The position numbers and the translations under genes are program-made. Under the pieces are notes generated by a model, which did no database searches, was not told the DNA's origin, and was given only the letters and a program-made list of their open reading frames with translations. Shown here piece after piece: positions 18,388-27,649 of a DNA stretch of 64,000 nt (positions are counted from its first letter, which is position 1; the number at the start of each line of letters is the position of its first letter). Source of the DNA: UBA1573 sp034005165. Its GTDB lineage: Bacteria; Pseudomonadota; Alphaproteobacteria; Micavibrionales; Micavibrionaceae. The stretch lies in assembly GCA_034005165.1 (NCBI GenBank), contig JAVEVE010000002.1, positions 124,001 through 188,000 on the forward strand. Direction: 5' to 3'.

Positions 18388-19089
18388 TCCGTACCCGACT
18401 GCCTCGGCAGGGCTAAACCCGATATGTGGAACAGCCCCTTTTTTCCAAGTATGACCGACTTGTCCTTGGGCCAGAAGTTTTTTAATAGTCTCGAGATCAT
18501 GCATGTTCACCAGATGCATTGGCGCACAGGACTTGATAGGTTGATGCAGGTTTCCGTGCAATATATAAAGATCAACCTGATCATCAGGGTCATAAACATG
18601 GCAGGAAATCGAAAGTCCGTGATCCAGAAAGACCGCCCAACTTTGGATATTTTCAGTCGCAACCTCCGCCAGAACATGAGGCTTATCAAGTGTCGTCATA
18701 TAATCCTTCCATGTCTGGACAAGAGTATGTGCCAATTTATTCCCTCTGAAGTGCGGGTGTACCAAAAGCCCCTGAATGACGGAACTTTTCGTTTTCTCGG
18801 AAGAGGGTGGCATTATCATGACGCCGTTTTTGGCCTCAGAATTTTGCGGCATATAGATCAAGCCCTGAGCAACCATCTGTACACCGTTATGTAAGCCAAA
18901 CCCCGCACCGCCTGAATTAAAGTGATGTGTTAATTTCCTAAAATCCTTGGGAACGATATAGACCTTCTCGTTTTGCGCCAGATCGTCATAGACAATTTGT
19001 TGTAAGTCAAGAATGGCAGGGATATGAGTTGCATCAAGTGTAGAAGCTGACAAGGCAAGGGATGTAAAATACTGTGTAAGATCGTTCAT
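18382..19089 (-). CDS. GNAT family N-acetyltransferase
   Basis: A 235-residue protein with a GNAT core. The central piece is SSVIQGLLVHPHFRGNKLAHTLVQTW, the usual beta-4 strand, acetyl-CoA pyrophosphate loop (RGNKLA) and following helix, then VLAEVATENIQSWAVFLDHGLS, the beta-5/helix part where GNATs carry an asparagine. The N-terminus and the roughly 60-residue tail are unassigned; the tail (HLVNMHDLETIKKLLAQGQ) may form a small additional domain. The ATG has an AGGA ribosome site. It converges on rmlC with a six-base overlap. The substrate is unknown. Confidence 0.75.
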   Translation of the reverse strand: MNDLTQYFTSLALSASTLDATHIPAILDLQQIVYDDLAQNEKVYIVPKDFRKLTHHFNSGGAGFGLHNGVQMVAQGLIYMPQNSEAKNGVMIMPPSSEKTKSSVIQGLLVHPHFRGNKLAHTLVQTWKDYMTTLDKPHVLAEVATENIQSWAVFLDHGLSISCHVYDPDDQVDLYILHGNLHQPIKSCAPMHLVNMHDLETIKKLLAQGQVGHTWKKGAVPHIGFSPAEAVGYGL

Positions 19090-19314
19090 AATAAATCCTG
19101 AATAATAAAATCATGTGATAGGGCCGGGAAATATTCCGGAGAGGGGCGTCACAAATCAGGAAAATAAAAGAGAAAGCGAGTTAAACTGTTACATAGCCTG
19201 ACGCAACGCGGTCATACGTCGTGCGCTGCGTCGTGCATCAAAGTCAAAATGGGCTGAACAGAAAATCATCATGGAATCATAAAAACATAAGTCGTCTATA
19301 TTGTGCAAGATTTA

Positions 19315-19347
19315 TTTAAAAAGAAAACGGCCCGAATGAACGGGCCG
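19315..19347 (-). terminator. Rho-independent terminator of alaS
   Basis: On the minus strand a CGGCCCG/CGGGCCG seven-base-pair stem with a six-base loop is followed by TTTTCTTTTT. It begins 24 bases beyond the alaS stop. Confidence 0.85.
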
Positions 19348-19370
19348 CTATGTCCTATATTCTAAAAGTC

Positions 19371-22037
19371 TTAAGCAATCTTGGCAATTTCGCTTTCAAT
19401 GGCTTTAAGAGCATCATTGGCTTTTTCGGCGTTCGGGCCACCGGCTTGCGCCATAGTACGACGTCCGCCGCCGCCTGTGCCGCCAAGCTCGGCAGAGCCG
19501 ACATTGACAAGCCCAACAGCATCAAACTTCTCGGAAACATCATCTGTCATGGTGACAGTGAGGAACGCTTTACCATCATTGATCCCGCACAGGATAACAA
19601 TGCCTGACTCGATCTTTTTCTTGAACTCGTCAGCCAAAGAGCGCAGCTCTTTCGGGTTCATGTTCTCAATCACGCGTGCGATATATTTGACGTTATTCAC
19701 TTCGCGAATATCATCACCGCCGCCTTGTTTGGCACTGCCGCCGCCTAAAGCAATCTGACGACGCAGATTGGCATTCTCGGTCGCTGCCTCTTGAGACTCT
19801 TTCAAAAGTTTAGCCAAACGATCTTTGACATCTTTCGGACTTGTCGAAAGGAGGGAACAAATCTCGTTAAGAGTTTTCTCTTTTTCACTCATGTAATTGA
19901 GAGCGGCATGTCCCGTCAAAGCCTCGATACGGCGGATGTTGGCCGCAACGGCACTTTCAGCCACGATTTTGAAGACGCCGATGTCCCCTGTCGCAGAAGC
20001 GTGTGTGCCCCCGCACAGCTCAACGGAATAATCATTTTCGGAGAGTTCTGACCCATTGCCGATGGCAACAACACGAACTTCATCGCCGTATTTCTCGCCA
20101 AACAGAGCCATAGCGCCTTTTTCAACAGCCGTTTCATGGCTCATCACGCGTGTGGTCACATTCAAATTCTCGTAAATACGATCATTCACAGCCAATTCGA
20201 TCTGCAAAATATTGTCGTTATCAATGGCTTTCGGATAATTCACGTCAAAACGGAAACGATCAGGCGCAACCAAAGACCCGCGCTGCGTTACATGTGTCCC
20301 AAACAGATTGCGGATAGCCGCATGGAACAAGTGCGCCGCCGTATGGCTGCGACGTGTTGCATCACGTGCATCAACATTGATTTCCATCATGAAAATATCA
20401 CCGACAGACAGGCTGCCTTTGGTAACTTTCCCAATGTGGACAAACAAGGAGTCGAGTTTTTTCTGGGTGTCTGTCACATCAATGCGGCAATTCTGGTTAT
20501 GCAGAATGCCAGTATCGCCGATCTGGCCACCTGACTCAGCATAAAACGGAGTCTGGTTAAAGATCACGAGGATTTCATCGCCTTCTTTCGCGGTTTTAAG
20601 CTCGTTACCGTTCTTATCAAGAAGGGCAGTCACTTTACCTTCGGTCGCATTGGTGGAGTAACCCAAGAACTCGGTCGCGCCCAACTTGTCCTGAAGCGGG
20701 AACCAGACAGCATCAGTTGATTGGTCACCTGACCCAACCCATGATTGGCGGGCTTTTTTGCGTTGCTCTTCCATAGCCGCATCAAATCCTGCCGTATCAA
20801 CGCTCATGCCTTTTTCCATGAGAGCCGCTTGAGTCAAATCAAGTGGGAAGCCGTAAGTATCATACAGTTTGAAAGCAACATCACCCGCCAAAGACTGTCC
20901 TTCGCCAAGTTTTGAAGTCTCTTCTTCCAACAGACGAAGCCCCGTATCAAGCGTGCGTTTGAACCGGGTCTCTTCGACTTTTAATGTCTCAGTGATATTG
21001 TCTTCATAGGTTTTAAGCTCAGCAAAATGGTCGCCCATTTTTTGAACGAGAGCAGGAACCAGTTTATGCATGTGCAAATCTTGGCAACCCAGCAAATGCG
21101 AATGACGCATCGCGCGGCGCATAATCCGGCGCAACACATATCCGCGGCCTTCGTTTGATGGAACAACACCATCCGCCATCAAGAACGCAGAAGAGCGCAA
21201 GTGGTCAGCAATCACACGGTGAGAGAATTTAAACTCACCATCCGGGTCAATGCCGCTCGCTTGAGCAGACGCCTCAATCAGGGTGCGCATGATATCGGTG
21301 TCATAGTTGTCGGTCTTGCCTTGCAAAACAGCAACCAGACGCTCCATCCCGCTACCCGTATCAATAGACGGCTTCGGCAGGGAAATCAGTTCATCAGCAC
21401 TTTTTTGCTCAAATTGCATAAACACAAGGTTCCAAATCTCGACAAAACGATCTCCGTCTTCATCAGGGGAACCCGGAGGTCCTCCGGGGATATGAGCGCC
21501 GTGATCGTAGAAAATCTCGGAACATGGCCCGCAAGGGCCGGTATCACCCATGCGCCAGAAGTTATCATCTGTGGCAATACGAATGATTTTATCGTCAGGA
21601 AGACCCGCTACTTTTTTCCAGAGGTTAAAGGCATCGTCATCATCATGGTAAACAGTGACCAGCAAGCGATTGGCATCAATGCCGAATTCTTTGGTCAGCA
21701 AGTTCCACGCAAAAGGAATGGCATCGCTCTTGAAATAATCCCCGAAAGAGAAGTTCCCGAGCATTTCAAAGAAAGTATGGTGACGGGCTGTGTAGCCGAC
21801 ATTATCAAGGTCGTTATGTTTTCCGCCCGCGCGAACGCATTTCTGGGAGGTTGTTGCACGCGTATAAGGGCGCTCTTCAAGTCCGGTAAAGACGTTTTTA
21901 AATTGAACCATCCCCGCATTGGTGAACAGCAGGGTAGGGTCGTTATGTGGAACCAAAGAACTGGACGCGACTTTTGTGTGTCCGTTCTTTTCAAAATAGT
22001 CCAGAAACTTGGCTCTGACGTCATTAGAAGTAATCAA
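19371..22037 (-). CDS. alaS: Alanyl-tRNA synthetase
   Basis: An 888-residue class II synthetase charging tRNA-Ala, of normal length. The N-terminal catalytic region starts with the expected RAKFLDYFEKNGHTKVASSS, and contains the class II signature around RHHTFFEMLGNFSFGDYF. The editing domain has the zinc motif HTAAHLFHAA with a later CGGTHA block. A C-terminal DHHA1/C-Ala domain ends with GGGGRRTMAQAGG. The monocistronic gene ends with a clear terminator. In many alphaproteobacteria alaS follows recA; here it is divergent from tamA with 528 bases between. Confidence 0.97.
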   Translation of the reverse strand: MITSNDVRAKFLDYFEKNGHTKVASSSLVPHNDPTLLFTNAGMVQFKNVFTGLEERPYTRATTSQKCVRAGGKHNDLDNVGYTARHHTFFEMLGNFSFGDYFKSDAIPFAWNLLTKEFGIDANRLLVTVYHDDDDAFNLWKKVAGLPDDKIIRIATDDNFWRMGDTGPCGPCSEIFYDHGAHIPGGPPGSPDEDGDRFVEIWNLVFMQFEQKSADELISLPKPSIDTGSGMERLVAVLQGKTDNYDTDIMRTLIEASAQASGIDPDGEFKFSHRVIADHLRSSAFLMADGVVPSNEGRGYVLRRIMRRAMRHSHLLGCQDLHMHKLVPALVQKMGDHFAELKTYEDNITETLKVEETRFKRTLDTGLRLLEEETSKLGEGQSLAGDVAFKLYDTYGFPLDLTQAALMEKGMSVDTAGFDAAMEEQRKKARQSWVGSGDQSTDAVWFPLQDKLGATEFLGYSTNATEGKVTALLDKNGNELKTAKEGDEILVIFNQTPFYAESGGQIGDTGILHNQNCRIDVTDTQKKLDSLFVHIGKVTKGSLSVGDIFMMEINVDARDATRRSHTAAHLFHAAIRNLFGTHVTQRGSLVAPDRFRFDVNYPKAIDNDNILQIELAVNDRIYENLNVTTRVMSHETAVEKGAMALFGEKYGDEVRVVAIGNGSELSENDYSVELCGGTHASATGDIGVFKIVAESAVAANIRRIEALTGHAALNYMSEKEKTLNEICSLLSTSPKDVKDRLAKLLKESQEAATENANLRRQIALGGGSAKQGGGDDIREVNNVKYIARVIENMNPKELRSLADEFKKKIESGIVILCGINDGKAFLTVTMTDDVSEKFDAVGLVNVGSAELGGTGGGGRRTMAQAGGPNAEKANDALKAIESEIAKIA

Positions 22038-22565
22038 AATAAACCTCGAAAAGTGATGTGGTTACAACGTGCTAACAAGTAACAACAGGACACGGAGAGG
22101 GCAAGAATCGCTTCTGCCTTTTTCCAACGCATCCCCATTTAATTGAGCCAGTCACCTTAGCATTGAAGATAGGAGGGGGTCAACATATTGGATTAGAACC
22201 AAAATATAACTATGAAAAATTAAATCTGTGAGGAAATGTCAGAAAAATGCGAATAAAAATAATAATCTTGCAAAAAATATGAGTCGTATGGTTATATTTT
22301 TCCATGCAGACAACAAGTTTTATTTATGCAATCCGCCGCAACCGACGTATTTTTGCATCGGCAGGCGTCTATGTGCATTTTCTCCCCAGATAAGTAATCG
22401 TCTCGGGATAGGCGTACGCTTGGCTTCAGGTTTTCGAAACGTGGAGGGGCCTTGACATGGTGCTTTGTCTCAAGAAGATTTGTACCAAGAAGAAACGAGA
22501 TTTGATCTCTTGGAACAATCTCCTATATTGGGCAAATCTCGTTAACAAGATGCAGAGCTTGATTT
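22038..22565. other. Long divergent intergenic region alaS-tamA
   Basis: The 528-base region between alaS and tamA holds no recognisable gene; one 75-codon open frame (22228-22455) has odd, low-complexity composition and no family features. A TTGACA hexamer at 22452-22457 with a weak AAGATT 17 bases later may be a promoter for tamA. An 11-base inverted repeat lies at 22494-22543. Confidence 0.4.
22494..22543 (+). promoter_or_regulatory. 11-bp inverted repeat in the tamA leader
   Basis: AACGAGATTTG (22494-22504) and CAAATCTCGTT (22533-22543) are perfect complements separated by 28 bases. It ends 22 bases before the tamA start, in the probable 5-prime UTR, so it could form a leader stem-loop or be a protein-binding site. 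Confidence 0.5.
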
Positions 22566-24356
22566 TTGTCCGATAAAGAAACGCCAAACAAAAAAGAATT
22601 ACGGCTGCCCGTAAAAACGGCAAGGCTTTTGATTGGGGGAATTGCACTTGGCGCCCTATCTCTGGGGACATTCATTTCACAATCATATGCAGAAATCGGT
22701 ATAAATATTGAGGGATTATCATCTGAAAAAGATAATGATCTGGATACATATATCAAAGAAATTATCATTCCACGCTACGAACAGGAAAAACCCTCCCGCG
22801 TGAATATAGAAGCTGTGCGGCAGGATGCGCTGGATGCACTCTACGCCAAGGGGTATTATGATGCCGAGGTTGTTGTGGAACATGACAAGAAAAACGTCAA
22901 TCTGGATATCTCTGCGCATAAAATTTATAAAATAGGACGTATTTCTATTAAGGGGGCCACTGCCGATTTGAAAAGTCTGGAAGTGAAACAAGGAGAAATA
23001 TTGGACGCCACACAAGTGTTGGCCGCCCAGAAAAAGCTCTACGCGCAAATTGCTAAAGACAGTTGCTTTTACTCATTAAATGTTACCCATGAAGTTACTT
23101 TAAACAAAGCCGCTAATACCGGGGACGTGACATTTCTGGTCACAACAGGCCCGAAAGTTGCCTTCGGAAAAACAGAATTTACCGGCGCAAAATCGGTCGA
23201 CCGCGATTATCTCGCACACTTTATCAAATACAAAGAGGGAGAGTGTTGGGATGCTACAAAAATTGAGAAGAGCAAAGCAGAGCTGATCGAGAACGGGCTG
23301 CTGAGTCTGGTTCAGGTGAAATACCCCGAGACGCCGCCGCCATCAAATAGTGCTGTCCCATTGGTCTTTGAATTGAAAGAACGTGCGCCAAGATCTGTCA
23401 GGCTGGGTGCAAGCCTTTATACTGATGAAGGCATCGGTGTTGTTGCCAAATGGACACACAGAAATTTCTTTGGAGCAGGAGAGAATGTTACATTTGATAC
23501 ATCCCTAAGCCTGCTACGTCAAAGTATCGGGGTTGATTTTTCAAAGCCATATTTTTTACGCGATGATCAAAGCCTGTCTTTAGCGGGCCGTCTTAAAAAT
23601 GAAGATTCGGATGCCTATGTAGAAACAGGCATTGAAAGTGCAGTCTCTCTGAAACGCCAGATCAATTCGCATTTGAATATAGGGCTGGGTGTCGGCGTGG
23701 ATATTTCGCGCCTTGAAGATAAGAATACACAAGAGACAAATACATATGGATTACTTTCTTTCCCGATGGCGGCAAACTATGACAACCGCGATAATATTCT
23801 TGACCCTCATCGCGGATGGGCAGGCGTTTTATCTGTAGAGCCGTTTCTGGATGTGATGGGGGAGTCTTCGCCCTTTGTGAAGACGCGCCTGACAACCAGT
23901 ACCTATTTAAAGCCTTTATCACGTGAAAATGCCCCGATATTGGCATTGCGTGGCAGTATCGGAAGTATTTTGGGAAGCGGCACCGATACTATTCCTGCAT
24001 CGAAAAGATTTTTTGCGGGAGGCGGAAATTCGATCAGAGGATTCGGCTATCAAAAAGTTGGCCCATATGACGATGATGGTGATCCGGCGGGTGGGCGATC
24101 AATTATCGAAACGTCAGCGGAGCTTCGCATAAAATTCTCTCAGACATTGGGCGGTGTTGCTTTTGTTGACGCAGGTAATGTCTATGATGCAGTCGTTCCT
24201 GACCTCAAAGGTGGTGTTTATGTAGGGGCAGGCCTTGGGGTGCGTTACTACACAGATTTCGCGCCAATCCGTTTTGACGTAGCTTTGCCGATGAACAAAA
24301 AGGGTAATCTGGACCAGAATTTTCAGATCTATATCAGCATAGGGCAGGCATTCTAA
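22566..24356 (+). CDS. tamA: TamA, Omp85-family outer-membrane assembly protein
   Basis: A 596-residue Omp85-family protein, the outer-membrane half of the translocation and assembly module that inserts autotransporters and other beta-barrel proteins and aids phospholipid transport. An N-terminal signal (LLIGGIALGALSLGTFISQSYA) precedes POTRA repeats (about residues 45-275, with GYYDAEVVV and VAFGKTEFTGAK), followed by a C-terminal beta-barrel beginning at APRSVRLGASLYTDEGIG with the family segments GGGNSIRGFGYQKVGP and the final QIYISIGQAF. The start must be non-ATG: a stop codon lies two codons upstream of the TTG at 22566. tamB follows immediately. Confidence 0.93.
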   Translation: MSDKETPNKKELRLPVKTARLLIGGIALGALSLGTFISQSYAEIGINIEGLSSEKDNDLDTYIKEIIIPRYEQEKPSRVNIEAVRQDALDALYAKGYYDAEVVVEHDKKNVNLDISAHKIYKIGRISIKGATADLKSLEVKQGEILDATQVLAAQKKLYAQIAKDSCFYSLNVTHEVTLNKAANTGDVTFLVTTGPKVAFGKTEFTGAKSVDRDYLAHFIKYKEGECWDATKIEKSKAELIENGLLSLVQVKYPETPPPSNSAVPLVFELKERAPRSVRLGASLYTDEGIGVVAKWTHRNFFGAGENVTFDTSLSLLRQSIGVDFSKPYFLRDDQSLSLAGRLKNEDSDAYVETGIESAVSLKRQINSHLNIGLGVGVDISRLEDKNTQETNTYGLLSFPMAANYDNRDNILDPHRGWAGVLSVEPFLDVMGESSPFVKTRLTTSTYLKPLSRENAPILALRGSIGSILGSGTDTIPASKRFFAGGGNSIRGFGYQKVGPYDDDGDPAGGRSIIETSAELRIKFSQTLGGVAFVDAGNVYDAVVPDLKGGVYVGAGLGVRYYTDFAPIRFDVALPMNKKGNLDQNFQIYISIGQAF

Positions 24357-27077
24357 ATGGCGGCTTTAAAGACATACAAGAAAATGATCGGAAAAATACC
24401 CTCCAGAATAGGACGGGTTTTAGCACATCTTTTCTCTTTGGCCGTGTTGCTGTTCTTCGTTCTGGCCGTTTTTATCCAGTCCTTTTGTCTGTGGTTGAAC
24501 AGTGATAAAGGCTCTATTTGGCTCAATGAGCAACTGTCCTACGTACAAAAAGACTCTTCCTATAATGTAATACTCGGAAATTTTCACTATGCATGGCCTT
24601 TGGCAATTGGCATCTCCCGATTGGAAGTCACGGATAAGCAAACAGGTCAAAAATTAGCAGAGCTTCAAGAGGCAAGACTTTCGGCAAGTCTACTGTCGGC
24701 TATGGTAAGCGAAGCGGAGGTCTCTCTTGATATTGAGAAAATAGCCGTTTATGCATTGCCTGCGCAAGCTCAGGGCAAGGAAAAACTCGGGGATCAAGGG
24801 GCGTGGGATGCAATCGAATTAACGGGCAGTCCTGTATCAAAAATCTATCTCGGTATCACAGTGAACCACCTGCAAATTGCGCAGCCAATTGTTCCCGAAG
24901 GTTTTGAAACATCTTTATCATTTGTAACCTCTGTAGACATCATCGCAAATACAATCAGGGCAAACGGGGTTTTGGCATTGGAAAACACAGTATCCGATGC
25001 TGCAGGCTTTATTCCATCCCGTCTTGAGTATCGGGCATCTGCAAATCTGGAAGACGGTCAGATGACTTTTCCATCCTTAAAGCTCGAGGCGCTGGGGTAT
25101 AACGTTGATGCTGCCGGGGGCTATAATCTGGCAGATAAAAATTTCTTCCTGACAACAAATATCAGAATGTTGAAACCGGGAGACTATGTGTCCCCGGCTT
25201 TTTCTAAGCCAATAGAAATGGGTATGTCTTTTTCAGGAAGTCAGAAAAAAGCGTCAGGGGATATCAATATAACCTCCGAAGTTCAGGGAAAGGCGTTGAG
25301 CTTGTCAGCGCCGCTTGAGCTGGATACCGGAAAATTGATTCTGGCAGATATAAAAGGAAGTCTGGCAGAAAACAAACTGAGCGGCAATATAGAGCTGGAT
25401 ACAGAGCGTGGGGAACTGACAAATGGATATATCACGCTTGATGTAGCCTCTCTTGGTGTGATGAAAGAATTTGTTCCTGATCTTGATATCAGCGGATCGG
25501 GAAAAATAACCGCACAACTCGCCCCGGACATGAATCTGAACGGGATATTCAAAAATATCACCTATATGGGAGATGCTTTTTCAGAGGCGTCTTTCACTGC
25601 TGTAAAAAAAGAAAATGTGCCACAGATTGATTTTAGGATCCTGTCAAGCACACCACAGAACTTCAAGCTGACCGGTAGGGTCCTTGTCCCTGACACTAAA
25701 AATCTGCATGTGTCTTTAAGGGATATTCGTGCAACGACTGGTGCTGGATACCTTACCATCAACGGCGATGTTACCGAGCCGGAAATATCTCTGGATTTGT
25801 CTGCAAAATCATTTGATATTACGCAAGCGCCGTTTGTCGGGCTGAGTGAATCCCCATTATCTTTGATGAGAGCGACAGGGCGTATTGCAGGAAGTTTTTC
25901 TCGCCCCGAATTGGATTTCGACGGGAACTGGCAGTTGGCCAAGGGTCATAAAAATGCGGCAACGCTCACAACAAAAATATCTTTTCGCAATGAGCATGCG
26001 AATCTGGATGTAACGGGTTCAGGCAAAGGAATAAATAGCCTGATAGGTAAAATTGATCTGCCATTACAATTATCCTTGTCCCCATACAAAATAAAAATTG
26101 GAAAAATGAACGGATCATTGGATGGGGATTTTACTCTCGGACCGCTATTGCGCCATATACCGATGAATTCTTTTAAGGTTGATGGGCAATCACGTATGCA
26201 TCTGGAATTCAGTGGTCCGGAAGACAATAAATTTAATGTATCAGGAGTGATTGATCCTGAAGAGATCAAAATTGATCTGCCAAGCAGATTCGAGACATCA
26301 ATCCCCAGACTCAATATTGTCGAAGCCGGGAAGAAAGGAGAGGGGCTTCCATCTTCACTATCTGTTCAGCTAGATATTCTTTTTGATGCACCCAACCGGA
26401 TTTTTGTCAGAGGCTGGGGGCTTGATACGGAATTTGGCGGGAAGCTTGGCATCAGCGGAGACGCTGCTTCACCGGATATTGACGGAACTTTAAGCTCGAT
26501 CAGAGGGCGCTATGAAGAATTCGGAAAGAAATTCTCTTTGGATCGGGCTATATTACGGTTTGACGGCAAGGCGCCGCCATCTCCGTATTTTGACATTGTA
26601 ACGTCAACGGAGGCAGGAGATGTAACTGCCCAAATACTGATCGGCGGAAACGCAGAAAAACCTGAGATTAAATTAGCCTCGACACCGGTTCTTCCCGAAG
26701 ATGAAGTTCTTTCACGTATTCTGTTCGGGACGAGTTCAGGGCAGATCAGTCCGTTTCAGGCAGTACAATTGGCTCAAGCCTTAAAGAAATTCTCGAGCGG
26801 TTCGTCAGGAACTGATTTCTTTAATCCTCTTGTGGCGTTACGGAATATAACGGGACTGGACGATATTACTGTCGATGGCGTAGGCACAGAGGGCGCAACA
26901 ATCGGGGCCGGAAAATATATTACCGACAAAGTCTATGTGGATGTCAAAAGCGGTACGGCAGAAAACTCCGGGTCTGCAAGTGTTAAAATAAAGCTGACTC
27001 CCGAGGTCTCTGTGGAAAGTAGCGCGAACCAGAGCGGCTCAGCTGGCGGCAGCGTCTTTTGGGAATGGGATTATTAA
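24357..27077 (+). CDS. tamB: TamB, translocation and assembly module inner-membrane protein (DUF490)
   Basis: A 906-residue AsmA-like/TamB protein. One N-terminal transmembrane helix (about residues 22-46) anchors it in the inner membrane; the rest is a long repetitive beta-rich periplasmic region that forms a hydrophobic groove in this family. The C-terminal DUF490 domain is recognisable by the RGRYEEFGKKFSLDRAILRF block, EKPEIKLASTPVLPEDEVLSRILFG and the terminal aromatic ending FWEWDY, which contacts TamA. E. coli TamB is about 1260 residues, so this is a shorter member. Its ATG directly abuts the tamA stop, indicating one operon. Role: lipid transport and outer-membrane biogenesis with TamA. 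Confidence 0.92.
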   Translation: MAALKTYKKMIGKIPSRIGRVLAHLFSLAVLLFFVLAVFIQSFCLWLNSDKGSIWLNEQLSYVQKDSSYNVILGNFHYAWPLAIGISRLEVTDKQTGQKLAELQEARLSASLLSAMVSEAEVSLDIEKIAVYALPAQAQGKEKLGDQGAWDAIELTGSPVSKIYLGITVNHLQIAQPIVPEGFETSLSFVTSVDIIANTIRANGVLALENTVSDAAGFIPSRLEYRASANLEDGQMTFPSLKLEALGYNVDAAGGYNLADKNFFLTTNIRMLKPGDYVSPAFSKPIEMGMSFSGSQKKASGDINITSEVQGKALSLSAPLELDTGKLILADIKGSLAENKLSGNIELDTERGELTNGYITLDVASLGVMKEFVPDLDISGSGKITAQLAPDMNLNGIFKNITYMGDAFSEASFTAVKKENVPQIDFRILSSTPQNFKLTGRVLVPDTKNLHVSLRDIRATTGAGYLTINGDVTEPEISLDLSAKSFDITQAPFVGLSESPLSLMRATGRIAGSFSRPELDFDGNWQLAKGHKNAATLTTKISFRNEHANLDVTGSGKGINSLIGKIDLPLQLSLSPYKIKIGKMNGSLDGDFTLGPLLRHIPMNSFKVDGQSRMHLEFSGPEDNKFNVSGVIDPEEIKIDLPSRFETSIPRLNIVEAGKKGEGLPSSLSVQLDILFDAPNRIFVRGWGLDTEFGGKLGISGDAASPDIDGTLSSIRGRYEEFGKKFSLDRAILRFDGKAPPSPYFDIVTSTEAGDVTAQILIGGNAEKPEIKLASTPVLPEDEVLSRILFGTSSGQISPFQAVQLAQALKKFSSGSSGTDFFNPLVALRNITGLDDITVDGVGTEGATIGAGKYITDKVYVDVKSGTAENSGSASVKIKLTPEVSVESSANQSGSAGGSVFWEWDY

Positions 27078-27169
27078 GATAAGAAAATTCGGTAAATAGC
27101 GTTCTATGAAGCGAGCTATTTAAAAAATATTTAAAAAGTAACATCATGACTTGTTTGCCTGAATAGTGT

Positions 27170-27604
27170 ATGATGATCCTTATGCAAAGACTTTTACTTG
27201 GATTTATGGCGCTTTTGATGCTCACGCCCGTTCTGACGTGCGCTATGCCATTTTGTCCCGTAAAGGCAACGCAAGCCGCTGCAGTTTCTGCCTCCATTGA
27301 CGAAAGTAATCTTCCGCCCTGCCACCGTCAGGCTTTGAAGAAAGGATTGGAGACTCCGACAAAAGAAGGGGTGATGCTTGCGCTGGATTGTATGGGGATT
27401 GACCTGTTTAATTCAGGTGTCACGACAGATATGCCATACCCCGATATTGCCGCGGACATGATCCATTATATATGGGTGGATGTGGCCGCAGGATATGGGG
27501 TAATGCCTGAGTCTGTGCGTACCATTCGCGGTCCTCCCGATGACATGGTCAGGGTCGAATATGCTCCGCCCTTAATTCTTACAACGCAACGTTTTAGAAT
27601 ATAG
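27170..27604 (+). CDS. Small exported Cys-containing protein upstream of a Cu/Ag efflux system
   Basis: A 144-residue protein of no recognised family. A strongly hydrophobic N-terminus (LLLGFMALLMLTPVLTCAM) looks like a signal sequence, possibly a lipoprotein-like or signal-anchor ending at Cys24. The mature part has Cys29, Cys51 (PPCHRQ) and Cys74 with nearby His and several Met, consistent with metal handling but not proof. It lies 45 bases upstream of the cusB-like gene on the same strand, occupying the place where metal chaperones or regulators of CusBA often sit. Several in-frame ATGs exist at the start; MQRLLLGF at 27182 is the other good candidate. Confidence 0.6.
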   Translation: MMILMQRLLLGFMALLMLTPVLTCAMPFCPVKATQAAAVSASIDESNLPPCHRQALKKGLETPTKEGVMLALDCMGIDLFNSGVTTDMPYPDIAADMIHYIWVDVAAGYGVMPESVRTIRGPPDDMVRVEYAPPLILTTQRFRI

Positions 27605-27649
27605 CCACAGCTCTTTTCCCGATTATGAACCCCGGAAAGGAGCTTTGCT

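Noticed and set aside
21201..22082. 293-codon open frame on the plus strand
   Set aside because: Antisense to alaS across its conserved catalytic region; no ribosome site or domain.
22228..22455. 75-codon open frame in the alaS-tamA gap
   Set aside because: Low-complexity Lys/Asn start, no homology-like features, and overlaps the probable tamA promoter.
27094..27121. AAATAGC/GCTATTT stem after tamB considered as a terminator
   Set aside because: Stem is AU-rich and there is no T run after it, only A residues.
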